Shown in pieces: positions 25,716 through 34,318 of a stretch of 64,000 nucleotides of DNA. The stretch is from Desulfobacteraceae bacterium 4572_130. GTDB taxonomy: Bacteria > Desulfobacterota > Desulfobacteria > Desulfobacterales > Desulfobacteraceae. Every line of letters begins with the position of its first letter. Within the stretch, counting starts at the first letter, position 1. A program made the translations under genes and the position numbers. The notes under the pieces were generated by a model that searched no databases, had not been told where the DNA came from, and saw only the letters and a program-made list of their open reading frames with translations. The DNA lies in contig NBLN01000002.1 in the NCBI GenBank assembly GCA_002084425.1, positions 1 through 64,000 of the forward strand, in the 5' to 3' direction.

Positions 25716-26747
25716 ATGCAGTTTATTAAACCTGACATTAATCTTAATTTCATAGAAAAAAAAAATATTGGCTTTTTGTTTTCTTTATCCTTAATAATCA
25801 TTAGTTTTGCATTTCTTATTATTAATAATGGACCAAATTATGGAATAGATTTTACAGGAGGAACTCTTGTTCAGGTGAAATTTACTGAAAAAATAGCCAT
25901 TAAAACTATTCGTACAGGACTTTCTGATATAGGGCTTAGTAATGTATCTGTTCAAAATTTTGGTAAAAAAGAGGATAATGAATTTTTAATAAGAACTAAT
26001 AAATCAATTAAACAAGAAGAAAATTTATCATTATCCATTAGTAAAGCTTTTAAAAAATCAACTGGAATAGCTCCTGAAATCAGAAGAATAGAAATGGTTG
26101 GTCCTCAGGTTGGAAAGGAATTAAGAAAAAAAGCTCTTCTTGCCATGTTTTATTCCTTATTATTTATCACAATATATATTTCTGGCAGATTTGAAATGAA
26201 ATGGATACTTTCTGGTATTACAGCAGGGTCACTTATGAGTGCTGTATATTTTCTTTCAGTTTTTAATATGAGTATAATTTTTCTTATATCAACAGCTATT
26301 ATTATAACTTTGATTTTGTTTTGGGCCCTTAAGCTTAAATATGCCTTGGGTGCTGTTATAGCATTAATACATGATGTAATAATTACTGTGGGTCTTTTTT
26401 CTATACTTAATCTTGAATTTTCTTTGCCAGTTATTGCAGCTTTATTAACAATAATTGGATATTCCTTAAATGATACAATTATTGTATTTGACAGAATAAG
26501 GGAAAACCTGAAACAGATTAAGAAAAAAACTATATCTGAGATAATTAACAAAAGTATAAATGAGACTTTGAGCAGAACAATTCTTACATCTTTAACAACA
26601 CTTGTTGTATTATTTTCTCTTTTTTTTCTAGGGGGAGAAATTATTCATGATTTTGCTTTTGCAATGATAACAGGAGTAATAATAGGAACATATTCATCAA
26701 TTTTTGTTGCAAGCCCTATTTTACTTATATGGAATAATAAAAAATGA
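25716..26747 (+). CDS. secF: Protein translocase subunit SecF with an extra hydrophobic hairpin
   Basis: A 343-aa partner of SecD. Conserved elements are GIDFTGGTLVQVKF (about 45-58), EMVGPQVGKELRKKAL before TM2, and IGYSLNDTIIVFDRIRENL (about 248-266). Length exceeds the usual 290-320 because about 35 residues containing an additional hydrophobic pair (about 165-205) lie between TM2 and the conserved ALIHDV segment. I recall similar insertions in some deltaproteobacterial SecF proteins. The gene is the last of the yajC-secD-secF operon. Confidence 0.94.
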   Translation: MQFIKPDINLNFIEKKNIGFLFSLSLIIISFAFLIINNGPNYGIDFTGGTLVQVKFTEKIAIKTIRTGLSDIGLSNVSVQNFGKKEDNEFLIRTNKSIKQEENLSLSISKAFKKSTGIAPEIRRIEMVGPQVGKELRKKALLAMFYSLLFITIYISGRFEMKWILSGITAGSLMSAVYFLSVFNMSIIFLISTAIIITLILFWALKLKYALGAVIALIHDVIITVGLFSILNLEFSLPVIAALLTIIGYSLNDTIIVFDRIRENLKQIKKKTISEIINKSINETLSRTILTSLTTLVVLFSLFFLGGEIIHDFAFAMITGVIIGTYSSIFVASPILLIWNNKK

Positions 26748-26937
26748 TTTTTGCCATATAATGGCATTATAAAATTCTTTATATGCTTTGTTTCTGTCAA
26801 AGCAATTTGTCTTATAAATAATAAATTGCTCAGATACTCGAAAATTAGATAAAAATGACGTACAGACAACAAACTGCTCAATTAGATACAGACTGCTATG
26901 GCGGTTGCGGTGATTTTATACTATTAGCGATCTATAT

Positions 26938-26968
26938 TTCAAATTTTGATTTTTTACGAGTTCATTAA
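26938..26968 (+). repeat. Short dispersed repeat (TTTTTACGAGTTCAT type)
   Basis: CAAATTTTGATTTTTTACGAGTTCATT directly before the dprA start. It is the inverse of the block at 8993-9020. Confidence 0.5.
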
Positions 26969-26971
26969 TAT

Positions 26972-28117
26972 ATGAATAAATATTTACCTTGGTTGGCTTT
27001 AAAAAATATTTCAGGAATTGGAAATATTTTAAATAAACGCCTTATAGAAAATTTTGGTTCTCCTGAAAATATTTTTAAAGCATCAAAAGATGAACTGATA
27101 AAAATTAAGGGAATATCTTTAAATATTATTAAAAATATTAAAATTTTAAATTCCTTTAAAAAAGCTGAAAAAGACCTTAAAATTATTCAAAATAATGGTT
27201 TTAAAATTGTAACAATAAATGAATCATTATATCCTGTCCTTTTAAAAGAAATCCCTGATCCGCCTCCTTTTCTTATATATATTGGAACTCTTAATAATAC
27301 ATATCCCTGTATATCAATTGTAGGTTCCAGAAAAGCAAGTTTCTATGGATTTAATACAGCAGTAAAATTAAGTTATGACCTTGCATTATCAGGTTTTCAA
27401 ATTGTAAGTGGCATGGCACTTGGCATTGATACTGCTGCTCACAAAGGCGCTATAAAAGCAAAAAAAAGAACTCTTGCAGTTCTAGGCAGTGGGCTTTGTA
27501 AAATTTATCCCAGACAAAATAAAAAATTGTTTTATGAAATTGCTGATAATGGAGCTGTAATATCAGAATTTATGGTAAATGCTGAACCTGATGCAAGAAA
27601 TTTTCCCATTAGAAATAGAATAATATCAGGTATGACTTTGGGAACTGTTGTTGTGGAAGCTGCAAAAAAAAGTGGGTCTCTTATTACAGCAAGACTTGCA
27701 GGAGAATATTGTCGGGAGGTATTTGCAGTTCCTGGAAGTATTGATTCCTTTAAAAGTACAGGAACTCATGCTTTATTAAAACAAGGTGCAAAACTTGTGG
27801 AAAATCATATTGATGTAATTGAAGAATTGCATCATATGACTTATCCAGAAAAAAGACAGGAATCTGTAAATAAAAAAATAAGTGTTTTAAAAAAAATAAA
27901 TCTGGAAAAATCAGATCAAGACAAATTAAAAACAGACAAATATTATCTGGCTGTTTTTGATATTTTGGATTCCTATCCCTTGCATATTGATACAATTGTT
28001 GAAAAATCAGGTCTTGATACAGGTGGAATATCTGCCTGCCTTTTGGAACTTGAACTTAAAGGCATTGTAAAACAGGACCATGGAAAAATATTTTATATAA
28101 TAAAAAAGAATATGTAA
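26972..28117 (+). CDS. dprA: DNA-processing protein DprA
   Basis: A 381-aa protein that loads RecA onto incoming single-stranded DNA during transformation. An N-terminal helix-hairpin-helix region (about 10-60, ISGIGNILNKRL) precedes the Rossmann-like domain (about 85-290) with the family motifs SIVGSRKAS, SGMALGIDTAAHKGA, FPIRNRIISGM and GSLITARLA. A C-terminal winged-helix domain (about 320-378, DTIVEKSGLDTGGISACLLELELKG) is present. topA follows after 29 bp on the same strand, a common pairing. Confidence 0.96.
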   Translation: MNKYLPWLALKNISGIGNILNKRLIENFGSPENIFKASKDELIKIKGISLNIIKNIKILNSFKKAEKDLKIIQNNGFKIVTINESLYPVLLKEIPDPPPFLIYIGTLNNTYPCISIVGSRKASFYGFNTAVKLSYDLALSGFQIVSGMALGIDTAAHKGAIKAKKRTLAVLGSGLCKIYPRQNKKLFYEIADNGAVISEFMVNAEPDARNFPIRNRIISGMTLGTVVVEAAKKSGSLITARLAGEYCREVFAVPGSIDSFKSTGTHALLKQGAKLVENHIDVIEELHHMTYPEKRQESVNKKISVLKKINLEKSDQDKLKTDKYYLAVFDILDSYPLHIDTIVEKSGLDTGGISACLLELELKGIVKQDHGKIFYIIKKNM

Positions 28118-28146
28118 AAAATTTAAATTTGAAATAAGGAATAAAA

Positions 28147-30432
28147 ATGACAAAACCCTTTTTAATAGTAGAGTCCCCAACTAAAATTAAAACTTTAAAA
28201 AAATATATTGGCAAAGAATATAATGTTGGTGCAACTGTTGGGCATATTAGAGATTTACCTCCTAAGGAACTTGGAATAGATATTGAGAAAAATTTTAAAG
28301 CAAAGCATATAAATATTAAGGGAAAATCAAAAATAATTCAGTCTCTAAAAAAAGCTGCTGGAACTAGTGATACAGTTTATCTTGCTCCTGACCCTGATCG
28401 TGAAGGTGAAGCAATAGCATTTCATACAGCTGAAATACTCAGAAAAAAAGGAAGAAATTTTTACAGAGTTCTCATACATGAGCTTACAAAAAAAGGTATA
28501 ACAGAATCTCTTAATAATCCCATGGAGTTAAATAATAATAAATATGAAGCCCAGCAAACCAGAAGAATACTTGACAGACTTGTAGGATACCAGATTTCTC
28601 CTCTTTTATGGACAAGGGTTCAGGGAAATTTAAGTGCCGGTCGGGTACAGTCCGTTGCAGTGAAAATTATATGTGATAGAGAGCGGGTAATTAGAAGTTT
28701 TGAGCCTGAAGAGTATTGGACCTTTACAGCAAATTTTGGAGCAGAAACTCCTCCATCTTTTTCAGCAGAACTTACTAAAATAAATGGAAAAAAAATAAAC
28801 CAGAAAAAAACAAAGATTCCTAATAAGAAAAAAGCCTTTAATATAGTTAATGAATTAAAATCAGCTGAATTTATTATAGATAAAATTAGTAAAAAAACTA
28901 TAAATCGAAATCCTTTTCCACCCTTTGTAACAAGTAAGCTTCAACAAGATTCAATAAATAGACTAAGGTTTTCTGCAAAAAAAACAATGATGATAGCCCA
29001 GCAGCTTTATGAAGGTATTGAACTGGGAAAAGGAGGGCATGAAGGTCTTATAACATATATGCGTACTGATTCAACAAGAATTGCCCCGGAAGCTGCAAAT
29101 GAAGCCTCCTTACTTATCAAGGAAAAATTTGGTAAAGATTATACTCTGACCAAACCAAGATTTTTTAAAAATAAGAATAATACTCAAGATGCCCATGAAG
29201 CTATTCGTCCAACTTCAGTGTATAATACTCCTGAAAAAATAAAACAGTTTCTTACAAATGATCAATTTAAACTTTATGATCTTATATGGAAACGCTTTGT
29301 TGCATCTCAGATGGCTTGTGCAATTATAGAGCAAAATAGTATTTCAATTAAGGCTGATAAATATATTTTTTCTGTTGGAGGAACAACAGTAAAATTTTTT
29401 GGGTTTATGAAGCTTTATTTAGTTTTAGATGAAAAAAAAAGTAAAGATAAACAAAAATTGCCTGTTCTTAAACAAGGGATGAAACTTAAAAAAGAAAAAA
29501 TTATTCCAAAACAGCATTTTACTAAACCTTTACCAAGATTTTCAGAAGCATCACTTATAAAAGAACTAGAGGGAAATGGCATAGGACGCCCAAGCACATA
29601 TGCCTCAATCCTTTCAACTATTAGGGATAAGGGTTATGTTGATTATATAAAACGATTTTTTATACCAAGCGAACTTGGCTTTATTGTAAATGATCTTCTA
29701 GTATCATCATTTCCTGATATTCTTGATGCAAATTTTACAGCTAGCATGGAAAATAACCTTGATGCCATTGAAAATGGAACAAAAAAATCCCTTGATATTC
29801 TTAATAAGTTTTATTCATCATTTAAAGAAAAACTTGAGCTGGCACAAAATAATATGCTTAATGTAAAAGGTGTTGGTATTACAACAAATCAAAAATGTAT
29901 AGTTTGTGGTAAACCTTTAAATATTAAAATGGGAAAAAATGGTCATTTTATAGCATGTACAGGATATCCTGAATGTTCTTTTTCAAGTGATTATACAAGG
30001 GATGAAAAGGGAAATATTAAAGTGGTTGAGACAGAAATTGATAATACAAAAGTAAAAGACTGTGATAAATGTGGTAAAGACATGATCAAAAAACAGGGAA
30101 GATATGGAGAGTTCCTTGCATGTACAGGATATCCTGAATGTAAGTATACTGAATCTGTAAATCAAAAAGGCAATAATAAAGAAACAAATATAAAATGTCC
30201 TGAAAAAAAATGTTCTGGGATTATTCTGGAAAAAAGATCAAAAAGGGGAAAGATTTTTTTTAGTTGTAATAAATATCCAGAATGTACTTTTGCATCATGG
30301 GATATGCCAGTGAATAAAGAATGCCCTGTATGTGGTTCTTCTTATCTTATTCAAAAGGAAACAAAGAAAAAAGGTAAGTTTATTAAATGTCCTGAAAAGG
30401 GATGTAATTATATTGGAGAATTTATAGACTAG
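28147..30432 (+). CDS. topA: DNA topoisomerase I
   Basis: A 761-aa type IA topoisomerase that relaxes negative supercoils. The Toprim domain is at the N-terminus (LIVESPTKIKTLKKYIG; DPDREGEAIAFH at about 80-91). The catalytic Tyr is in GLITYMRTDSTR (near 300). QQTRRILDRLVGYQISPLLW and GIGRPSTYASILSTI are typical. Four C-terminal zinc-ribbon units (from about 580) carry CxxC...C...C sets such as CIVCGKPL and CDKCGKDM. The gene ends in a 394-bp spacer. Confidence 0.97.
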   Translation: MTKPFLIVESPTKIKTLKKYIGKEYNVGATVGHIRDLPPKELGIDIEKNFKAKHINIKGKSKIIQSLKKAAGTSDTVYLAPDPDREGEAIAFHTAEILRKKGRNFYRVLIHELTKKGITESLNNPMELNNNKYEAQQTRRILDRLVGYQISPLLWTRVQGNLSAGRVQSVAVKIICDRERVIRSFEPEEYWTFTANFGAETPPSFSAELTKINGKKINQKKTKIPNKKKAFNIVNELKSAEFIIDKISKKTINRNPFPPFVTSKLQQDSINRLRFSAKKTMMIAQQLYEGIELGKGGHEGLITYMRTDSTRIAPEAANEASLLIKEKFGKDYTLTKPRFFKNKNNTQDAHEAIRPTSVYNTPEKIKQFLTNDQFKLYDLIWKRFVASQMACAIIEQNSISIKADKYIFSVGGTTVKFFGFMKLYLVLDEKKSKDKQKLPVLKQGMKLKKEKIIPKQHFTKPLPRFSEASLIKELEGNGIGRPSTYASILSTIRDKGYVDYIKRFFIPSELGFIVNDLLVSSFPDILDANFTASMENNLDAIENGTKKSLDILNKFYSSFKEKLELAQNNMLNVKGVGITTNQKCIVCGKPLNIKMGKNGHFIACTGYPECSFSSDYTRDEKGNIKVVETEIDNTKVKDCDKCGKDMIKKQGRYGEFLACTGYPECKYTESVNQKGNNKETNIKCPEKKCSGIILEKRSKRGKIFFSCNKYPECTFASWDMPVNKECPVCGSSYLIQKETKKKGKFIKCPEKGCNYIGEFID

Positions 30433-30680
30433 CAAAATTTAATAGAAAATTATATTGCAATACAATATATAGCTATTAATTAATAGTTTAATATCATATA
30501 TTGTATCTACCCCTTGCATAATTTTATATTTTCCAGTATTTAATTATAAACTATAATCTGGGAAAAATACTAAAAGGCATAAAAAAAACTAAATCTCTTT
30601 TTTTGCAATTTTGTGTTTTGGGTGGTTAAAATATAAAATAGATAAAAAAAAAGAGGATTAATTCTTGTTCTAATTAAAGC

Positions 30681-30709
30681 TTGACACTTATTAGCCTGCT
30701 ATATATTTT
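30681..30709 (+). promoter_or_regulatory. Candidate promoter for the VWA/OmpA lipoprotein gene
   Basis: A perfect TTGACA at 30681-30686 with a 17-bp spacer to TATTTT at 30704-30709, about 120 bp before the gene. The rest of 30433-30826 shows no other feature. Confidence 0.4.
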
Positions 30710-30826
30710 AAAAAAATTAAATAATATATGTTAAGAAATAATTTGATTAGAATTTTATTTAGATATTATTCAATCAAATATAGAAATTATAAGATAATTA
30801 ATATAATGGAAGATGGAGATTAAATT

Positions 30827-31948
30827 ATGAAAAAAATTATTATTAACACCTTATTTTTATTTTTTGCTGTTGTTTTTTTGTTTGGGTGTTCGCAAAAGCA
30901 AATACAACCCATAGTATCTTTTTCACCAGCACAATTTGATATTAATAAGTACCAAGTTAAGGCAGATAATATTATTATATTATTTGATGCATCAAGCTCA
31001 ATGAGTGGAAATAATTTTATGGTTGCTAAAGAATTTGTTAATCGCATGGCTCAAACTTTACCTGAAATGGGACAAAATTGCAGTTTAATATCTTTTGGAC
31101 ACAGTCAAAAATTTTCAATAAATTCTATTGAGGAACTTTTACCACTAGAGAAATATTCCTCTAAAAAATTATCTAATTCTGTAAACAAAATAACTTTTGC
31201 AGGAGGAACAACTCCTATTTTTAAAGCATTTGATTTAGTTACTAGTAAGCCTAAAATAACAGGTCAAACAGCTTTAATTATTATAAGTGATGCTAAAGGC
31301 ATGACATCCAAGGTAGAAATCTCTGCACAAAGTTTAAAAGAAAAATATGGTTCTTCCATATGTTTTTATCCTGTGCTTACTGGAGATAATGAAGCAAATG
31401 CAGGGTTTATGCAAAAAATTGCTGATATTGGTAAATGTGGATTTTCTTCTAATGCTAATGAGCTTTTAACCTCTAATGAAATGAAAAGTTTTGTGGAGCA
31501 GGCATTGATTACATTAAATCCAGACTCTGATAATGATGGTGTGTTTAATAATCAAGATGAATGTCCTAATACTCTTGCTGGAACAAAAGTAAAATCAAAT
31601 GGATGTTGGGCATATCAACATATTCTTTTTGACTATAATAATTCTGAAATTCAATCTAATCATCATGTAGCACTTAACAATATTGTTGAAATATATGAGC
31701 AGAATTCTTTTATAAATATTATTATTGAAGGACATACAGATAATATAGGATCAGATAAATATAACATAAAACTGTCAACTAAAAGAGCTAATGCTGTTAG
31801 TGACTATCTTGTTGACAAAGGTATCCCATTAAACAAAATAACATGTGCGGGTTATGGTTTTTCAAGACCTGCTGTTTCAAATGATACAAAAGAAGGTCGT
31901 AGTCAAAATAGGCGTGCTAATTTTTTTCTAATAAAAATCTTTAATTAA
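30827..31948 (+). CDS. Lipoprotein with VWA, thrombospondin type-3 and OmpA domains
   Basis: A 373-aa cell-envelope protein. The signal peptide ends in the lipobox LFGC (Cys at about 21). A von Willebrand A domain (about 47-225) has the metal-binding MIDAS start FDASSSMSG and a later ISDAKG. One thrombospondin type-3 calcium-binding unit (about 232-260, DSDNDGVFNNQDECPNT) leads to an OmpA C-terminal peptidoglycan-binding domain (about 265-373, EGHTDNIGSDKYN and RSQNRRANFFL). It probably links the outer membrane to peptidoglycan while presenting a ligand-binding VWA domain. It is monocistronic, with a strong terminator after it. Confidence 0.92.
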   Translation: MKKIIINTLFLFFAVVFLFGCSQKQIQPIVSFSPAQFDINKYQVKADNIIILFDASSSMSGNNFMVAKEFVNRMAQTLPEMGQNCSLISFGHSQKFSINSIEELLPLEKYSSKKLSNSVNKITFAGGTTPIFKAFDLVTSKPKITGQTALIIISDAKGMTSKVEISAQSLKEKYGSSICFYPVLTGDNEANAGFMQKIADIGKCGFSSNANELLTSNEMKSFVEQALITLNPDSDNDGVFNNQDECPNTLAGTKVKSNGCWAYQHILFDYNNSEIQSNHHVALNNIVEIYEQNSFINIIIEGHTDNIGSDKYNIKLSTKRANAVSDYLVDKGIPLNKITCAGYGFSRPAVSNDTKEGRSQNRRANFFLIKIFN

Positions 31949-31992
31949 AAATATTAAAATAGATAGTTACATGGGTATCAAATATGACAGGA

Positions 31993-32040
31993 AAACTAAA
32001 AACATCCTTTGGCCTAGGTTAAAGGATGTTTTTAGTTTGT
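31993..32040. terminator. Strong bidirectional terminator-like hairpin
   Basis: An 18-bp perfect stem (31993-32010 with 32021-32038) encloses a 10-nt loop. The A-rich left arm and T-rich right arm would supply U-tracts in both directions. It follows the VWA/OmpA gene. Confidence 0.8.
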
Positions 32041-32189
32041 TAACTAGAATAAAAAATTATTAATTTTCTAGTTATATATACTTTTGCACAAACGCATTTT
32101 TTAAAAAATAAAATATCTTTTTCTAATTTTTAATCTAAAAAGTGTTTATAAATACCTACTTAATTAAGGGCGCTAATTTAAAGTAGTTT

Positions 32190-32687
32190 ATGGTTAAAAC
32201 AAAAAAAATTATATGGCAGTTTTTTGTAATTATTGGAATTGCTTTTATTCTTGGAATATCAGTGAATTATTTTAGAGCACATAGTCTTTCTTTAAACAAG
32301 AAATGGTCTGTTAAAAATAGATTACTTTCAGAATTAGGAACAGATATAATTATAGACCTTGAACAAGCTAAAGAGTTTTTTTTAAAAAAAGAAGCTCTTT
32401 TTATTGATGCTCGTCCTGTTAAAGATTATAAAAAAAGTCATATTAAAGGAGCATTGAGTTTACCATGGGATAATGTTGAAAAAAATTTTATGAATATCAG
32501 CTCAAAAATTTTTCAAGCTAGGATTATTATAATATATTGCGATGGAGAAACATGTGAATTAAGCCATCATTTGGGAAAATTTTTAAAAAATGCAGGTTTT
32601 GAAAATATAAAAATACTAATTAATGGTTTAACAGTTTGGAAGGAAGAAACTTTGCCTATTGAAAAAAAGATTATAGTTTCATCATGA
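32190..32687 (+). CDS. Membrane-anchored rhodanese-domain protein
   Basis: A 165-aa protein. An N-terminal membrane segment (about 8-28) is followed by a rhodanese domain (about 55-158) with FIDARPVKDYKKSHIKGALSLPW and the active-site loop YCDGETCELS. Its first Cys is the expected persulfide-carrying residue, and a second Cys four residues further could form a disulfide. GLTVWKEETLP is the family end motif. The domain probably faces the periplasm. The stop overlaps the start of the next gene (ATGA), so the two are translationally coupled and probably work together in sulfur transfer or thiol redox chemistry. Confidence 0.9.
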   Translation: MVKTKKIIWQFFVIIGIAFILGISVNYFRAHSLSLNKKWSVKNRLLSELGTDIIIDLEQAKEFFLKKEALFIDARPVKDYKKSHIKGALSLPWDNVEKNFMNISSKIFQARIIIIYCDGETCELSHHLGKFLKNAGFENIKILINGLTVWKEETLPIEKKIIVSS

Positions 32688-33142
32688 TAATTGACTCTTT
32701 TCCCCATAAATTTTTTTTTACTTTTTTGTATAAAATAACTAGATTTATACTTGCTATTATGTTTTTTTATGCAAGTTATGACAAAATTCTTTATCCAACA
32801 GCATTTGCAAAAATTGTTTATAGTTATCAAATTTTACCTGATTTTTTTGTAAACATAACCGCTATTGTACTGCCTTGGTTAGAATTTGTTCTGGGAGTGT
32901 TTCTTATTGCAGGATTTTATATCCAGGGGAGTGCTATAATAACTAACATTTTATTAATAATATTTATGGGAGCAATTATTTTTAATTTGTCCAGGGGATT
33001 AAATATTAACTGTGGATGTTTTTCTACCTCATTAAACACTTCAATTAGTTTGTTAACTATTTTAAGAGATATGTTTTTTATTTTTCTTTCTTTTTATCTT
33101 ATTTATAGTGTTTTTTTTCTACTTCCTAGAAGCAAAAAATAA
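32684..33142 (+). CDS. MauE/DoxX-like membrane protein
   Basis: A 152-aa protein with four hydrophobic segments. YKITRFILAIMFFYASYDKILYP, YSYQILPDFFVNITAIVLPWLE and GVFLIAGF match the MauE/DoxX-like pattern. A CGC pair in LNINCGCFS before the last helix is the usual redox-relevant cysteine pair of MauE-type proteins. Coupling by ATGA overlap to a rhodanese supports a periplasmic thiol or sulfur role; the exact substrate is unknown. Confidence 0.85.
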   Translation: MIIDSFPHKFFFTFLYKITRFILAIMFFYASYDKILYPTAFAKIVYSYQILPDFFVNITAIVLPWLEFVLGVFLIAGFYIQGSAIITNILLIIFMGAIIFNLSRGLNINCGCFSTSLNTSISLLTILRDMFFIFLSFYLIYSVFFLLPRSKK

Positions 33143-33234
33143 CTACCATAAGCTATATCTGTTTTTTGATTTTAGGCTTATATTATAAGGAAACATAAAA
33201 GAATATTAAATAGTTATAAGTTCTTTTATATAAA
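33141..33234 (+). repeat. Dispersed 95-bp intergenic repeat, copy C
   Basis: Plus-oriented diverged copy between convergent genes. The hairpin end is degraded (CTACC), but the AGAATATTAAATAGTTATAAG core is intact. Confidence 0.65.
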
Positions 33235-33258
33235 CTTTAATAGTGTTATTATAATGGA

Positions 33259-34188
33259 TTAGCTGGAAAGTTTAAAAATTCTTTTTATATTTTTCCTAGA
33301 TTTCTTTTTTAAAATCATTAAGTTGCCTGCCATTATAAGAATAAGCCCTAAAAATCCATTTCTAGTCCAAGTATATCCTTCAAAAAATGTTGAAAAACAT
33401 AACGCAACTGGCTGTATAAGCATAATTGCATAGGATGCTCGATCTGCTCCTATATTGCCAATAAGTGTAAGATAACATCCAAAGGCTATAATTGAACCAA
33501 AAACTGAAAGATAAAAAAGAGAACCTATATATTCATAGGTTAGTAAAAAATTAAAATTCTTTTTTAAACTAAAGGCAATTATGAACATAATAATAGCTCC
33601 ATAAGCCATTCCATAAGCATTGGTTTGAAGAACTGGAAGTTTATTTTTTTGATTTCTGGCAGAAATAATATTTCCAAGAGATGCTAGGAAAACGCCTGTA
33701 AAACCTAAACATATTCCTATTATATTTTTATCTGATAAATCAAAGGAGCTGATTTCAGGCATAAATATTAAATAGATTCCACTAGTACCCAATATTGCAC
33801 CTATTAGTGTTCCAGAATTTAAAGGTGTTCTAAGAAAAATATATCCATTTGTTATATTTAAAAAAACTATAAGAGAAAACGCAACCGCTACAAGTCCGCT
33901 TGTCATATATGTTTCAGCTGTATAAACAGCCCAATAATTCAAGGAAAAAAGAAAAAGTCCTTGTAATGCCATACAAAGATGTTCTTTAAAAAGAAACTCC
34001 ATTCTTTGTTTTGTAATAATACAAAAAGCCAAGAGCAAAAATCCTGCAAGAAAAAATCTATATAAAATTGAAACTATTGGATCTACATGTCCTAATTGAA
34101 ATTTTATGGCAAGCCATGTTGATCCCCATATAAAAATAGTTGTTAAATAAAGTATTGTATTTTTCATATTATTTATAAACCTAGTCAA
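33259..34188 (-). CDS. EamA-family (DMT) transporter
   Basis: A 309-aa inner-membrane protein with ten hydrophobic segments in two EamA repeats. The start TIFIWGSTWLAIKFQLGHVDPIVSILYRF is typical of the RhaT/EamA drug-metabolite group, and the second repeat has GSIIAFGCYLTLIGNIGADRASYAIMLIQPV. A basic tail follows (about 293-305). It is probably an exporter of small metabolites or amino acids; the substrate cannot be told. It stands alone between a convergent repeat and comM. Confidence 0.9.
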   Translation of the reverse strand: MTRFINNMKNTILYLTTIFIWGSTWLAIKFQLGHVDPIVSILYRFFLAGFLLLAFCIITKQRMEFLFKEHLCMALQGLFLFSLNYWAVYTAETYMTSGLVAVAFSLIVFLNITNGYIFLRTPLNSGTLIGAILGTSGIYLIFMPEISSFDLSDKNIIGICLGFTGVFLASLGNIISARNQKNKLPVLQTNAYGMAYGAIIMFIIAFSLKKNFNFLLTYEYIGSLFYLSVFGSIIAFGCYLTLIGNIGADRASYAIMLIQPVALCFSTFFEGYTWTRNGFLGLILIMAGNLMILKKKSRKNIKRIFKLSS

Positions 34189-34318
34189 AAATTATCATTG
34201 ATTTATGATGATCCCATAAAGATTTTAATAATTAATTGATTTTTACAAAAGGTCTCAATTAGTTGTTTTCATTAAAATAGTCTTATTTCTTATAATTCTT
34301 AGAATGACATTATTTTTT

